A stretch of 64,000 bases of DNA from Porphyromonadaceae bacterium UBA7207 (GCA_002490635.1 DKUJ01000032.1:1159-65158); one strand, 5' to 3'; counted from the first letter of the stretch, positions 36,001 through 45,116 are shown. Notes: generated by a model not told the origin, from the sequence alone. Program-made: numbers and translations.

Positions 36001-37899
36001 TTCATGCTGACAGACGACATTGACTTCAATTCTACAGCCATACATCCTATGGGCTTCTCCGGCACCTATTTCAACGGCTTCTTCGATGGCAACGGCAAGC
36101 GGATCTCAGGCGTACACCTGGACACGGCAGGTCAGACGGATGCTTCGGCGATAGGAATATTCGGCTACGTCGGCCAAGGAGGAACGATTTCCGGATTGAC
36201 CGTTGAGAACTCCAGCTTCTCCGGTGAAAGCTTTGTCGGGGCAATCGCCGGCCATTGTATGGGCAAGATAATCACCTGCCATGTCGGAAGTGATGTAACC
36301 GTAACCGGAAGTATTATGGCAAATCCGACCGGCAATTCCGGCAATGAAATTGGAGGTATTGCAGGACGCGCCTACTCTTCCGCCTCTTTGACAGACTGCA
36401 TCAATGAGGCTACAGTTTCAGGCAATAAAATGGTAGGCGGCATAGTTGGTGCGACGCAGGACGATATCGGGTGCATCATCTATGGGTGCGTCAATAATGG
36501 ATTCGTGTCAGGATCCGCCCCGCGTGAAACCTCAATACAAGGAGGTCAGGAAGTAAGTAATTATGTGGAAACAATGGTTGGCGGTATCGCGGGACGCTTC
36601 ACCGGGAAAATTGACAACTGCCGGAATAACGGAGAAATCCGTTCACTCGTCTGCAACGCTGTCGGAGGAATTGTTGGAAAAGCCTTCATTCATGCTGAAA
36701 TATCCGGATGCGTCAACACCGGCAATGTAGCCACTGCATACGCATACGCCGGAGGCATCGCCGGCATCACCTCCGTGACTTCCGGAGATGAGTTCCATAC
36801 CATAATAGATAATTGTTCCAACGAGGGTCCGATAGAAGGCATGTCGTCAATCGGTGGCATTGCCGGTGTTGCCGCCAACGGCTGCTCCATCACGAGAAGC
36901 CACAATACGGCAAAGATTAATCCCATGATGGGACGTGCCGGAGGCATAACAGGAGAAATATCACAGAAGGTTTACGTGTCAGAATGCTACAATACCGGCG
37001 AAATCATGGCATCCATGCTTGCCGGAGGCATCGCCGGCGACGCCCCGAAAAATTCGCAGTTCACCGTTTCCCACTGCTTCAATACAGGAAATGTGGAAGC
37101 CGGAAGCAACGGAGGCGCGGCGGGTATTGTGAATGCCACCGACGGAGACACCAGTATCTCCGACTGCTACAATAACGCGGACATCAGAGCGGCGCGCTAT
37201 GTGGGAGGAATAACGGGCAGAAGCGAGAATGTAAGAATAGAAAGATGCTATTCTTCCGGAATTGTGGAAAGCACTTCCTCCAACGACTCGTTCCGCAATC
37301 AGACAGGCAATATAGCCGCCTATGCATCATCCGGGACGTCAGTGAATAACTGTTGTTATCTGCGCCGTGATACGCCTTTGCCGGCCGACTTGGATTTCCC
37401 CGGCGCGAAAGCCCTTGATAATTCCGAAATGTCCGCATCCTCGGAAATACTCGGAGCAGACTATGTGTTCAATCCGGTTTGTCTGCCCATGCTATCCTTA
37501 TTCTCCGGTAATGATGCTGCAAAAGCCAATGCCGTGTACTTCATCTTTGCCGATAATGACAATGAAGGCCATCTGGAACATGCAATGACACTCGGATCGC
37601 TCGAAGGAACGATATGGTCTGCATCCGGACTTTTATCTATCGAAGGCGATAAAGCGTTGCCGACAGGAGACGGCGAGGCTTGGCTGACAGCCACCGCCGG
37701 TAAATTCTCCAGAACTTATTCTCTGAAAACGGTGGACGTAAGTGGCTTGGCGGATATTGAATCCGATGGTACCTTAAGTGTTGAGTATTACACAGTCAGC
37801 GGCATACGGGCGTACCATCCCCGTTCAGGAGAAATAGTGATACGTGTTATCATGGGTAGAGACGGAAGACGCAAAGCCGAGCCAGTGGTTATACGCTGA
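33013..37899 (+). CDS. Giant secreted protein with GLUG-type repeats in three blocks
   Basis: A 1628-residue exported protein with a signal peptide ('LLFIILMLSGVITMKA'). Three blocks each open with a 'G-x-G-T-x2-DPY-[LI]'-like motif (about residues 32, 498 and 959) followed by 'DDIDM/DIDF'. Each block contains many GLUG units ('GGIAG', then 'I-NC-N-G-V'), and each closes with a beta-rich Ig-like segment. GLUG repeats occur in surface adhesins and in M26 IgA proteases; no HExxH protease motif was seen, so an adhesin or glycan-binding role is more likely. The C-terminus ('YYTVSGIRAYHPRSGEIVI') resembles Bacteroidota sorting tails. GC content appears lower than in the housekeeping genes. Confidence 0.8.
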   Translation: MAITSRQLLFIILMLSGVITMKASDPELSFNGTGTASDPYLLKNAADIVALANACGGESGATSGVNAGHYAGKHFVITDDIDMSGIAGFFGIGSAPAGSSSGISWHFDGIIDGQGHTVSNMLINGLSYDSNGTALAASKTGSRSYVGFVGTLGQGGAVRNLNFDSSCSVEGFTTSGTVVGQANAGSEISNCTSAATVSNIKKFSGGIVGIVNGSQAETTVVTDCAFTGTVRECTEGTGGIAGKAVRAIIRNCINLGNVEAQSFNAFAAKDKQNQGAGIVGYTQYNTTVENCLNAGQITVSYQKIGGIVAYNSSVDATVKACVNLGQLISPDKRYFGAIVGHNFKSGSGSGKISDCYYDSQIWGEINGYQVAEGCVTHLPTSVLTDGHPLNGLSADFWTFEEGFYPRLKSTTLSDMQKRAAATYVKFANGQNAADFITSAAVSNAMAGISASMRIGEWFSVQGNEIIAGNPVEAVSDTIILLNGPYRMCIPVSKVPVSFEGSGTESDPYIISSKKHLMTIADMCNSDRMEHYSGVHFLQTEDIDMDGDRTFKGIASKCTNAFNSEQSYYFSGVYDGGGHTISNLAIEGVTFRPDGTANEYTQGSAGNVGLFGALGPGALVKNLNITSSEISGYYNVGGISGFMHDNTEIRSCSVEAYIKAYNKAAGGITGASNASSDAVSITISDCIFRGKVLANSETAGGIIGLNHALVSNCMNIGDVAVSKFNDCVPMPKMILAGGIAGSNSGNIYDCFNAGNVSVEWSQAGGIAGYNTNGYRKGNIVRNVSVGQVSAADLTYAGSLIGLDYRINTSQASHMELSGNLYDKQVCQLGGSGNIDKEGLSGMPTETLTSGNAVDGLGENWSFMSGSYPLPTSLASVEAAKKAAVTYIAIDAPHSLFNFGEQASLASTMPLTATLTDPTGTFSIDGTLIKASVPTSVAEAEIVIRNGDLERNLKLTKTGYILPGQGTADSPYLISCAEDFNKAADFLRDNNFDFGGTYFMLTDDIDFNSTAIHPMGFSGTYFNGFFDGNGKRISGVHLDTAGQTDASAIGIFGYVGQGGTISGLTVENSSFSGESFVGAIAGHCMGKIITCHVGSDVTVTGSIMANPTGNSGNEIGGIAGRAYSSASLTDCINEATVSGNKMVGGIVGATQDDIGCIIYGCVNNGFVSGSAPRETSIQGGQEVSNYVETMVGGIAGRFTGKIDNCRNNGEIRSLVCNAVGGIVGKAFIHAEISGCVNTGNVATAYAYAGGIAGITSVTSGDEFHTIIDNCSNEGPIEGMSSIGGIAGVAANGCSITRSHNTAKINPMMGRAGGITGEISQKVYVSECYNTGEIMASMLAGGIAGDAPKNSQFTVSHCFNTGNVEAGSNGGAAGIVNATDGDTSISDCYNNADIRAARYVGGITGRSENVRIERCYSSGIVESTSSNDSFRNQTGNIAAYASSGTSVNNCCYLRRDTPLPADLDFPGAKALDNSEMSASSEILGADYVFNPVCLPMLSLFSGNDAAKANAVYFIFADNDNEGHLEHAMTLGSLEGTIWSASGLLSIEGDKALPTGDGEAWLTATAGKFSRTYSLKTVDVSGLADIESDGTLSVEYYTVSGIRAYHPRSGEIVIRVIMGRDGRRKAEPVVIR

Positions 37900-38003
37900 C
37901 TCTGTGCTGCCAGTCCCGCTATCTCGGCCAGTTTACGGCAATACCGGAGTTTCATCAGAGGATATTGCTGTACTATAAAAACTTGATGACAGTAAAATAT
38001 CAT

Positions 38004-38040
38004 GAGGCTGTGTCGAAATTATGTTTTTCGACACAGCCTC
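38004..38040 (+). terminator. 15-bp perfect-stem hairpin after the GLUG gene
   Basis: GAGGCTGTGTCGAAA (38004-38018) pairs with 38026-38040 across a 7-base loop containing TTATGTT. There is no T-run after the stem. It is probably a terminator or a dispersed hairpin repeat. The rest of the 37900-38172 gap holds only the next promoter. Confidence 0.45.
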
Positions 38041-38078
38041 GCTACGTGAGACTATGCGCTTCGACAGTGACATTCGGA

Positions 38079-38109
38079 TTGCGTGTTAGGACACAAATTC
38101 GTACCTTTG
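38079..38109 (+). promoter_or_regulatory. Promoter of the DUF3127-proS unit
   Basis: TTG at 38079-38081, a 20-bp spacer, and TACCTTTG at 38102-38109; the gene starts at 38173. Confidence 0.65.
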
Positions 38110-38172
38110 CAGTTATTCCCACATTCCGGACACTTACAGAATAACAGAAAACAACAAAACATACACAACCTA

Positions 38173-38529
38173 ATGGAAATCAAAGGCACCATCATCCACG
38201 CCATGCCCGAAGTATCGGGTGTATCCAAAGCCGGCAACAGCTGGAAAAAGAAAGAATATGTGCTCGAAAACACCGAAGGCAACTTTCCCCGCAAAGTGGC
38301 TTTCACATGCTTCGGCGAGAATGCCGACCGCATTCAGCTCAAGCCAGGTGACAAAGTGACCATGTACTTCGACATCGAAAGCCGCGAATTCTCCGGCCGC
38401 TGGTACACCGATATCCGCTGCTGGCGCTGCGATGTGGAGCAGCCCGGCGCAGCTCCCGCTGCCGCTCCTGCCCCCGGCGTTGCCGCCCCCATACCTGCCG
38501 CTCCCGCTGAAGACGAGTTCCCCTTCTGA
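38173..38529 (+). CDS. DUF3127 protein, OB-fold-like, with SSB-like acidic tail
   Basis: A 118-residue protein. The first about 88 residues form a single DUF3127-like domain ('GNSWKKKEYVLEN', 'LKPGDKVTMYFDIESREFSGRWYTDIR') with the strand pattern of an OB fold. An Ala/Pro linker (about 90-112) leads to the tip 'EDEFPF'. That tip closely resembles the DDDIPF tip of single-stranded DNA-binding protein, which recruits replication and repair partners. It sits 9 bases before proS. A nucleic-acid role is inference from fold and tail. The start follows the promoter and removes a 30-residue non-conserved extension. Confidence 0.8.
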   Translation: MEIKGTIIHAMPEVSGVSKAGNSWKKKEYVLENTEGNFPRKVAFTCFGENADRIQLKPGDKVTMYFDIESREFSGRWYTDIRCWRCDVEQPGAAPAAAPAPGVAAPIPAAPAEDEFPF

Positions 38530-38538
38530 CACAAAACC

Positions 38539-40020
38539 ATGGCAACAGAACTCAAACACCTCACAAAACGCTCCGAGAACTACTCCCAGTGGTACAACGA
38601 CCTGGTGGTGAAAGCCGACCTGGCCGAACAGTCCGCCGTCAGGGGTTGCATGGTAATCAAACCCTACGGATATGCAATCTGGGAGAAAATGCAGCAGACT
38701 CTCGACCGCATGTTCAAGCAGACCGGTGTGCAGAACGCATATTTCCCTCTGCTCATTCCCAAATCGTTCCTCTGCCGTGAAGCCGAACACGTGGAAGGCT
38801 TCGCCAAGGAATGCGCCGTGGTGACCCACTACCGCCTCAAGAACTCGCCCGACGGCAAAGGCGTGGTGGTGGACCCCGAAGCGCGGCTCGAGGAAGAACT
38901 GATTGTGCGCCCCACTTCCGAAACTATAATCTGGGGAACATACCGCAACTGGATCCACTCCTGGCGCGACCTGCCTGTGCTGTGCAACCAGTGGGCAAAC
39001 GTGATGCGCTGGGAAATGCGCACGCGAATGTTCCTGCGCACTTCCGAATTCCTCTGGCAGGAAGGTCACTGCGCACACGCCACCGCCGAAGAATCGGAGG
39101 CTCGCACCGTGCAGATGATACGCCTCTACGCCGAATTCGCCGAAAAATACATGGCCATGCCTGTGACCATAGGTGTAAAGACCGCCAACGAACGCTTCGC
39201 CGGTGCCCTCAACACCTACACCATCGAAGCCATGATGCAGGACGGCAAGGCTCTGCAGAGCGGAACCTCGCACAACCTGGGACAGAACTTCGCAAAGGCA
39301 TTCGACGTAACATTCGCCAACCGCGACAACCAGCCCGAATACGTGTGGGCAAACTCCTGGGGCGTGTCCACCCGCCTGATGGGCGCCCTTATCATGACCC
39401 ACTCCGACGACAACGGCCTTGTGCTGCCTCCGCATCTGGCACCCATACAGGTGGTGATCGTACCTATCTATAAAAACGCCGAACAGCTGGCGGAAATCAC
39501 CGAAAAAGTGATGCCTATAGTCGAACGCCTCGGCCAGCTCGGCATTTCGGTGAAATACGACGACGCCGACAACAAACGCCCCGGATTCAAGTTCGCCGAC
39601 TACGAGCTCAAAGGCGTGCCCGTACGCCTGGTGCTCGGCGCCCGCGACGTCGAGGCCGGCACCGTGGAAGTGATGCGCCGCGACACTCTGGAAAAATCGA
39701 CAATGCCTCTGGCAGGAATCGCCGACCAGGTGGCCACCCTCCTGGAGGAAATCCAGAAGAACCTCTTCGACAAGGCCTGCGCACTCAGAGAACAGAAAAC
39801 CTATGTGTGCGACAGCTACGAGGACTTCAAGGAACGCATCGAAAACGGCGGCTTCTTCCTCTGCCACTGGGACGGCACGCCCGAAACCGAAGAGCTCATC
39901 AAGGCCGAGACAAAGGCCACAATACGCTGCATACCCCTCGACGGCGACGAAACTCCTGGCGTGTGCATGGTAACAGGCAAACCTTCGGCACGGCGAGTGA
40001 TAATCGCCCGCAACTACTGA
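38539..40020 (+). CDS. proS: Prolyl-tRNA synthetase (archaeal/eukaryotic-like form)
   Basis: Charges tRNA-Pro with proline. The 493 residues match the form without the bacterial editing insertion. Class II motifs are seen: motif 2 around '[20 protein letters not shown]' and motif 3-like '[14 protein letters not shown]'. The N-terminal '[18 protein letters not shown]' is typical of ProS3. The anticodon-binding domain starts at about residue 300 ('[12 protein letters not shown]'), and the C-terminus ends in 'RVIIARNY' with the usual Tyr. It follows the DUF3127 gene closely, and a strong hairpin follows. Confidence 0.95.
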   Translation: MATELKHLTKRSENYSQWYNDLVVKADLAEQSAVRGCMVIKPYGYAIWEKMQQTLDRMFKQTGVQNAYFPLLIPKSFLCREAEHVEGFAKECAVVTHYRLKNSPDGKGVVVDPEARLEEELIVRPTSETIIWGTYRNWIHSWRDLPVLCNQWANVMRWEMRTRMFLRTSEFLWQEGHCAHATAEESEARTVQMIRLYAEFAEKYMAMPVTIGVKTANERFAGALNTYTIEAMMQDGKALQSGTSHNLGQNFAKAFDVTFANRDNQPEYVWANSWGVSTRLMGALIMTHSDDNGLVLPPHLAPIQVVIVPIYKNAEQLAEITEKVMPIVERLGQLGISVKYDDADNKRPGFKFADYELKGVPVRLVLGARDVEAGTVEVMRRDTLEKSTMPLAGIADQVATLLEEIQKNLFDKACALREQKTYVCDSYEDFKERIENGGFFLCHWDGTPETEELIKAETKATIRCIPLDGDETPGVCMVTGKPSARRVIIARNY

Positions 40021-40027
40021 TTTCTAC

Positions 40028-40069
40028 AATCCGGAATGCGCAGCCCCTGGGAATTGCGCATTCCGGATT
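40028..40069 (+). terminator. Hairpin terminator-like structure after proS
   Basis: AATCCGGAATGCGCA (40028-40042) pairs perfectly with 40055-40069 across a 12-base loop. A short T/C-rich stretch follows, but no strict T-run. It separates proS from umuD, whose ATG is only 13 bases on. Confidence 0.5.
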
Positions 40070-40081
40070 CCACATTTCAGC

Positions 40082-40537
40082 ATGACCATCGACCTCTTCC
40101 TCCCCGATCTCGCCACATCTCTGGATTTGCCTTATGCCGACGGCGGCATACAGGCCGGCTTCCCCTCGCCCGCCCAGGATCTGATAACCGAATCAATCGA
40201 CCTTAACCGCGAAATCGTGAAGCATCCGGCGGCGACTTTCTACGGCCGGGTAAGCGGAGAATCGATGTCAGGAGAGGGAATAGACCCCGGAGACATCCTT
40301 GTAATCGACCGCTCTCTTGAACCAGCCAACGGCGACCTGGCCGTATGTTGCCTCGACGGCGAATTCACACTAAAGAGAATCAGCCTCGCCGACGGTGTGG
40401 TGTGGCTCATCCCTTCCAACGAGTCGTTCGATCCCATTCTCGTAACCCCCGAATGCCGCTTCGAGGTGTGGGGGGTTGTCACTCACACCATAAAGAACAA
40501 CCGGCGCCCGCCGCGGCAACGCCGGAAAAACTTCTGA
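40082..40537 (+). CDS. umuD: UmuD-like SOS mutagenesis protein (S24 self-cleaving protease)
   Basis: A 151-residue protein. The 'GFPSPAQD' segment at 26-33 marks the self-cleavage site (Ala25-Gly26 here, in place of Cys-Gly in E. coli). The Ser-Lys catalytic dyad is S61 in 'GESM' and K98 in 'FTLKRI'. RecA-stimulated cleavage gives UmuD', which partners UmuC as translesion polymerase V. It is located 9 bases before umuC. No LexA-type operator could be recognised in the short upstream gap. Confidence 0.9.
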   Translation: MTIDLFLPDLATSLDLPYADGGIQAGFPSPAQDLITESIDLNREIVKHPAATFYGRVSGESMSGEGIDPGDILVIDRSLEPANGDLAVCCLDGEFTLKRISLADGVVWLIPSNESFDPILVTPECRFEVWGVVTHTIKNNRRPPRQRRKNF

Positions 40538-40546
40538 CTTCCGCCG

Positions 40547-41821
40547 ATGACAGGGCTGATCGACTGCAACAACTTCTTCGTGAGTTGCGAACGCGTGTTC
40601 AATCCACGCCTGCGCAATATTCCCGTTGTGGTGCTGAGCAACAACGACGGTTGCGTGGTCGCCCTTTCCAACGAAGCCAAAGCCCTGGGGCTCAAACGCT
40701 CCGACCCATATTTCCGCATAAAAGATATCTGCGCGCACAATGGCGTGGCAGTACTTTCAGGCAACCACAGGCTCTACGGCGACATATCATCGCGCGTAAT
40801 GGCCACCATCGCCGAAATCGCCGGAGAGACTGAGCCGTATTCCATCGACGAATCGTTCGTACACTTCGACCCGGCATTCACCTGCGCCGATGCTGAGAAA
40901 GCCGGTCGCGAAATGGTGCGCCGTGTGCGCCGCAACGTCGGAATCCCCACATCTCTTGGCATATCGTGCAACCGCACTCTGGCGAAAGCCGCGGCACGGT
41001 TCGCCAAACGCTATCCCGCCTACCGCTCGGTGTGCATCATCGACAATGAGGAACGGCGGCGGCGCGCACTCGAGCTCACCGCGCTGGCCGACGTGTGGGG
41101 AATCGGCCGACGCCTCCGCAGACGCCTGGCCAACTACGGCCTCGTCCGCGCCATCGATTTTGCCGACTGGCCGGAGCGCAATGCCGAAGCTGTGCTCAAC
41201 ATCACCGCACTGCACACATGGCGCGAGCTGAACGGCATCGACTGCGTATCTCCGAAACAGCTCGACATGCCGAAAAAAAGCATGTGTACATCGCGCACTT
41301 TCGCAAAAAACATTACCGAACTCTCTCAGCTCTCCGACGCCGTATCAATCTTCGCGACCATCATTTCCAGAAAGCTTCGCGAACAGCATCTTGCCACAGA
41401 AGGCATCAACGTGTTTCTGCACACCAACAGCCACCGCCCCGACCTGCCCCAGTACTGCAACAGCGCCTACGCACCACTGGGCGAACCGGCTTCCGACACC
41501 ATGGCCATCGCCAGAGCCGCACAGAAAGCTCTCGACACCGTTTTCCGTCCGGGCTTCGCCTACAAGAGAGCAGGCATATTCATCAGCGAGACCATTCCGG
41601 CGAAAGCTGTCCAGCCCAGCCTGTTCATCCCGCAGGCCGACCGTATCCGCCGGCAACGGCTGATGGAAACCGTCGACCGCATCAATGCATCCTCGCTAAC
41701 CCACGACAGGGTGCATATTGCATCATATACAGCATTGGAGGGGCTTGTGAACTGCAATATGCGTTCTCCACAATACACCGCACGTCTGGACGACATAATA
41801 ACCGTACACAATGGACACTAA
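40547..41821 (+). CDS. umuC: Y-family DNA polymerase UmuC
   Basis: A 424-residue error-prone translesion polymerase subunit. Motifs are the N-terminal '[15 protein letters not shown]' (first metal-binding Asp), '[11 protein letters not shown]' (second acidic pair) and '[23 protein letters not shown]'. Then come the thumb helix-hairpin-helix ('[19 protein letters not shown]') and a C-terminal little-finger domain. It is co-transcribed with umuD, and its end overlaps the start of the HU-like gene by 11 bases. Confidence 0.95.
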   Translation: MTGLIDCNNFFVSCERVFNPRLRNIPVVVLSNNDGCVVALSNEAKALGLKRSDPYFRIKDICAHNGVAVLSGNHRLYGDISSRVMATIAEIAGETEPYSIDESFVHFDPAFTCADAEKAGREMVRRVRRNVGIPTSLGISCNRTLAKAAARFAKRYPAYRSVCIIDNEERRRRALELTALADVWGIGRRLRRRLANYGLVRAIDFADWPERNAEAVLNITALHTWRELNGIDCVSPKQLDMPKKSMCTSRTFAKNITELSQLSDAVSIFATIISRKLREQHLATEGINVFLHTNSHRPDLPQYCNSAYAPLGEPASDTMAIARAAQKALDTVFRPGFAYKRAGIFISETIPAKAVQPSLFIPQADRIRRQRLMETVDRINASSLTHDRVHIASYTALEGLVNCNMRSPQYTARLDDIITVHNGH

Positions 41822-42089
41822 AAACTTCCGCGACAACCTGGCGACCCGACTGGGACGACGTCCTGCCGACGTCGACGCCCTCATCGCGGCCTTAGGACAC
41901 ATCGTAGGGCACTCCTGCGCCGAACTCGACAGTGTGGCCGTGCCTACCTTCGGGACTTTCGTGCCCGTGAAGGAACAGGAACAGACAGTCACCGACCATA
42001 CCACCGGCGGCAAGGTTCTGCTTCCGCCACAGATAAGAATCGATTTCCGACCCGGAGCTATGCTCCTGAAACGCCTGCGCCATGAATAG
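41811..42089 (+). CDS. HU-family DNA-binding protein
   Basis: A 92-residue HU/IHF-like protein. N-terminal helices are followed by the beta-arm region ('[18 protein letters not shown]', '...[20 protein letters not shown]'). It is more divergent than housekeeping HU. The start overlaps umuC and the end overlaps the next HU-domain gene by 8 bases, so the two HU-type genes are a coupled pair. Confidence 0.85.
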   Translation: MDTKNFRDNLATRLGRRPADVDALIAALGHIVGHSCAELDSVAVPTFGTFVPVKEQEQTVTDHTTGGKVLLPPQIRIDFRPGAMLLKRLRHE

Positions 42090-43167
42090 CACAATAAGCC
42101 TCTCGCAGATAATAACACGCCTCAGCAAGGCCACCGGAGCCGACACCAACACATGCAGGCTGTTCGTGCGCGAATTTTTCGCTTCCGCCACTTCCGCCCT
42201 TGCCGCCGACTCTACCGTGGAAATAAAAGGCGTGGGAACCTTCCGCCGCTCCACACAAGCCGATGAAAACGGCAACTTCGCCGTGCAATTCATACCGGAC
42301 GCGACCGTGGCCGACGAAGCCAACCGCGCATTCTCAATGTTCAAAGCCGTGGAAATTCCCGCAGGGCTCGAACTCCCCGACGAAACAGAGGAGGCAGAGG
42401 AGGCAACCATATCCGAACCGGAGCAAATGCCCGCACCGACACCGGAACCGGCGCCCGCACCAGCTCCAATGCCCGAACACGTGGAAGTGCGTGAACCGGA
42501 GACAGCTCCGGCACCTGCAATGATACATGAGCCGGATCCGGAACCTATCGTCCTGCCGGAACCCGAAGCACAATCCGACCAGGCCCCAGAGCCATCCTTT
42601 CCCGAGGATGAGACAGCCGAAACAGCACTGCCGCTGCCTCCGAAACAGCGTAACAGGGCATGGATATGGGTCATAGTCATCGCTCTGCTTGCCGGCGCCG
42701 CCTTAGGAATAGCGGCCGGACTGCTTGCCGACGTTACTCCACCGCCGGTGGAACTTCCCGCCGACGAATATCCTGCCACCTTGGAGGACGAAGAGATACA
42801 GCTACCGCATGCCGAAATGGGAACAGAAAACCCTAAGCCGTCCACCATGGCGCCATCGCAGCCGGAAACCGCACAACAGCCCGCGCCCGCTCCACAGCCG
42901 GCAACCACCCGGGAAGCGGTGTATGAAACTGTGAGTGCTTCGAATTACCTCTCGTCCATGGCTCGGCGCCACTACGGCGCGCAGGTTTACTGGGTGTATA
43001 TCTACGAAGCCAATGCCGACCACCTCGGCCACCCCGACCGCATAGCACCCGGCACAAGACTGCTCATTCCGCCACGAAGTACCTTCCCACAGGCCGCCTC
43101 GGAAAGAGAAGCCCGCGAAATCGCACAGCGCAAAGCCAACGAAATCCGCGCACGCTATTCCCGCTGA
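42082..43167 (+). CDS. Membrane-spanning HU-domain protein with C-terminal LysM
   Basis: A 361-residue protein with an unusual domain order. An N-terminal HU-like DNA-binding domain (1-90) is followed by a Pro/Glu/Ala-rich linker (100-188), one transmembrane helix (193-215, 'AWIWVIVIALLAGAALGIA'), and a second Pro-rich linker (217-275). It ends in a LysM-like domain (280-332: 'SASNYLSSMARRHYG', 'IAPGTRLLIPP') and a basic tail. Topology suggests DNA contact in the cytoplasm and peptidoglycan contact in the periplasm. Bacteroidota proteins with an HU-like domain and a SPOR domain are known; this appears to be a LysM version. Function is not established. Confidence 0.8.
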   Translation: MNSTISLSQIITRLSKATGADTNTCRLFVREFFASATSALAADSTVEIKGVGTFRRSTQADENGNFAVQFIPDATVADEANRAFSMFKAVEIPAGLELPDETEEAEEATISEPEQMPAPTPEPAPAPAPMPEHVEVREPETAPAPAMIHEPDPEPIVLPEPEAQSDQAPEPSFPEDETAETALPLPPKQRNRAWIWVIVIALLAGAALGIAAGLLADVTPPPVELPADEYPATLEDEEIQLPHAEMGTENPKPSTMAPSQPETAQQPAPAPQPATTREAVYETVSASNYLSSMARRHYGAQVYWVYIYEANADHLGHPDRIAPGTRLLIPPRSTFPQAASEREAREIAQRKANEIRARYSR

Positions 43168-43197
43168 CACCGAACCGACTTCCGAAACACAATAAAA

Positions 43198-43239
43198 GCA
43201 CCGCATCCCGTAGTGATACATACCCACGGGATGCGGTGC
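43198..43239. terminator. Bidirectional terminator between the HU-LysM gene and dxs
   Basis: GCACCGCATCCCGT (43198-43211) pairs with 43226-43239. It is flanked by AATAAAA on the left and CTTTATT on the right, so it can act on both converging transcripts. Confidence 0.8.
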
Positions 43240-43257
43240 CTTTATTGCAATGAGCGG

Positions 43258-45033
43258 CTATTTCAGTTTGGCAAGTACACGTGTGGCTATCTGTTGGGCT
43301 TCGAGACCAAGTTCTTTGCCCAGTTTCGCGGCATCGAATCGGTTCTCGAACTTCTTTGGCAGACCCAGACACACCACTCGTGCCGGGCTGTCGGCAAGCT
43401 CCATTGCCAGCCGCTGACCGTATCCGCCGTCGACAACGCCGTCCTCCACAGTCACCACCAGGCGCTTACCCTTGAGGGCATCCACCGCAGCCGGGTCGAT
43501 GTAGGTGAACGATCGCGGATTCACCGCCACAGCCTTCACTCCGTTGGCGGCCAGAATGGCAACAGCCTCCACGGCACGCCCGTAGAAAGTTCCGGCGCCG
43601 ACAATCGCCACTTCGGAATCGGCATCGATTGGCGTGTATGCAGGAGCCGAATAGTCGGAAAGCAGCTCACATGAACTGTCGGAAACCACGTGTCCTCCGG
43701 GTATGCGTATGGCCACGGGAAGCGCGGTCTGTTTTATGGCCCAGTCGAGCATGGCCATAACCTCCTCTCGGCATGTAGGCGCAAGATACAGAAGCCCGGG
43801 GATGCTGGAAATCATGGCTATGTCGAAGAAGCCGAGATGGGTCTCGTCGTTCATGGAATACAGTCCCGTATTGGTTACGGGAATCACCACCGGCAGCCCG
43901 TTGAGCGCTATGTCGTGGCTGAGCTGGTCATAGGCGCGTTGCAGGAAAGTGGCCACAACTCCGAATACTGGGCGGGCGCCCGCCTTGGCCATGCCTGCGG
44001 CCATACCGGCGGCCTGCTGTTCGCAGATGCCTACATCGATGAAGTGACTGCCGAACTGGCTGCGGCGTTTCGGCGTAAAGCCCAAAGCCCCCGGAGTGCC
44101 TGCGGTGAGGACAGCCAGCCGGCTGTCGTGTTTCAGCACATGCAGCAGATGCTCGTAGATGAGCGTACCATAGTCGGCCGGAGCCTCGCCGGCGGCACTA
44201 CGCCTCAGCACAGTGCCGGTAGCGGCATCGAAAGGAGCCGAATAGTGGAAGGCTTCCTTGTCAGACTCGGCTGCGGGCAGGCCCATACCTTTCATGGTGT
44301 TGATGTGCACCACTACAGGCGTGGACGATGCTTTGGCTGCCTTGAACGCCGCGATAAGGCGCGCTATGTCATTGCCATAGTGCACATAGATGTAATCATA
44401 GCCGAAAGCCCTGAACACATTGGGCTCGGCGGTGCCGTTGCTGTGGCGCAACAGTCTGAGGTCGTTATAGAGGGCGCCGTGGTTTTCGGCGATACTCATA
44501 TCATTGTCGTTCACCACTACCACGAATTTCGTACCCAGTGTGCCGCCGTAGTCCAGTCCTTCGAGCGCCATGCCTCCGCCGAGAGAGCCGTCGCCGACCA
44601 CGGCCACAACGTTCTCCTGCCCTCCGGCGAGATCGCGCGCCTTGGCAAGCCCAGTGGCAAGCGATATCGCCGTGGATGTATGACCCACCGAAAACAGGTC
44701 GTAATCGGCATCCTCGCGGGGATTCGTGTAACCGTTCACGTCGCGGTAATGGTCGGGATCGATGAATGCCTGCATGCGCCCGGTGAGCATCTTGTGCGGA
44801 TAGCTCTGGTGGGAGACGTCGAACACCAGTTTGTCGGTCGGGGTGTCGAACACATAGTGCAGGGCTATTGTAGCCTCCACCATGCCCAGATTGGGGCCCA
44901 CATGGCCGCCTGTGGCCGACAGTTTGTGAATCAGCGCCGCGCGCATTTCCGCGGCAATAACATTCAGCCGGGCCGGTGTCATCCGGCGGATATCAGCAGG
45001 CGAATGGATGCCTGCAAGGTTCTCGAACTGCAT
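43258..45033 (-). CDS. dxs: 1-deoxy-D-xylulose-5-phosphate synthase
   Basis: First enzyme of the MEP isoprenoid pathway; it condenses pyruvate and glyceraldehyde-3-phosphate. Its product also feeds the thiazole of thiamine made by the thi operon in this window. The 591 residues are slightly shorter than E. coli DXS. Seen are the 'SATGGHVGPNLGMVEAT' N-terminal motif, the TPP-binding 'VVGDGSLGGGMALEGL' with a later 'VVNDNDMSI', the acidic catalytic segment 'FIDVGICEQQAAGMAAGMA' and a C-terminal transketolase domain. It is transcribed alone, convergent with the HU-LysM gene. Confidence 0.95.
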   Translation of the reverse strand: MQFENLAGIHSPADIRRMTPARLNVIAAEMRAALIHKLSATGGHVGPNLGMVEATIALHYVFDTPTDKLVFDVSHQSYPHKMLTGRMQAFIDPDHYRDVNGYTNPREDADYDLFSVGHTSTAISLATGLAKARDLAGGQENVVAVVGDGSLGGGMALEGLDYGGTLGTKFVVVVNDNDMSIAENHGALYNDLRLLRHSNGTAEPNVFRAFGYDYIYVHYGNDIARLIAAFKAAKASSTPVVVHINTMKGMGLPAAESDKEAFHYSAPFDAATGTVLRRSAAGEAPADYGTLIYEHLLHVLKHDSRLAVLTAGTPGALGFTPKRRSQFGSHFIDVGICEQQAAGMAAGMAKAGARPVFGVVATFLQRAYDQLSHDIALNGLPVVIPVTNTGLYSMNDETHLGFFDIAMISSIPGLLYLAPTCREEVMAMLDWAIKQTALPVAIRIPGGHVVSDSSCELLSDYSAPAYTPIDADSEVAIVGAGTFYGRAVEAVAILAANGVKAVAVNPRSFTYIDPAAVDALKGKRLVVTVEDGVVDGGYGQRLAMELADSPARVVCLGLPKKFENRFDAAKLGKELGLEAQQIATRVLAKLK

Positions 45034-45108
45034 ATTTTGTATTTGTTTTTTCTGTCTTGAACTTCAATTATAAACGGCTCCACAGCATCGTTGTTTGCCA
45101 AAAAACAC

Positions 45109-45116
45109 TATCTTTG
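45109..45116 (+). promoter_or_regulatory. -7 box upstream of the SIMPL-domain gene
   Basis: TATCTTTG, an exact TAnnTTTG match, 79 bases before the ATG at 45195, in the gap between divergent dxs and this gene. Confidence 0.5.

Noticed and set aside
33013..37899. IgA protease (M26) activity for the GLUG protein
   Set aside because: GLUG repeats occur in M26 proteases, but no HExxH metalloprotease motif was seen in the sequence.
38170..39867. 565-codon open frame on the minus strand over the DUF3127 gene and proS
   Set aside because: It runs antiparallel to two convincing genes; its residue composition (His/Val/Gly-rich) is typical of antisense frames.
43690..45060. 456-codon plus-strand open frame over dxs
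   Set aside because: It is a shadow of dxs, which shows all family motifs on the minus strand.
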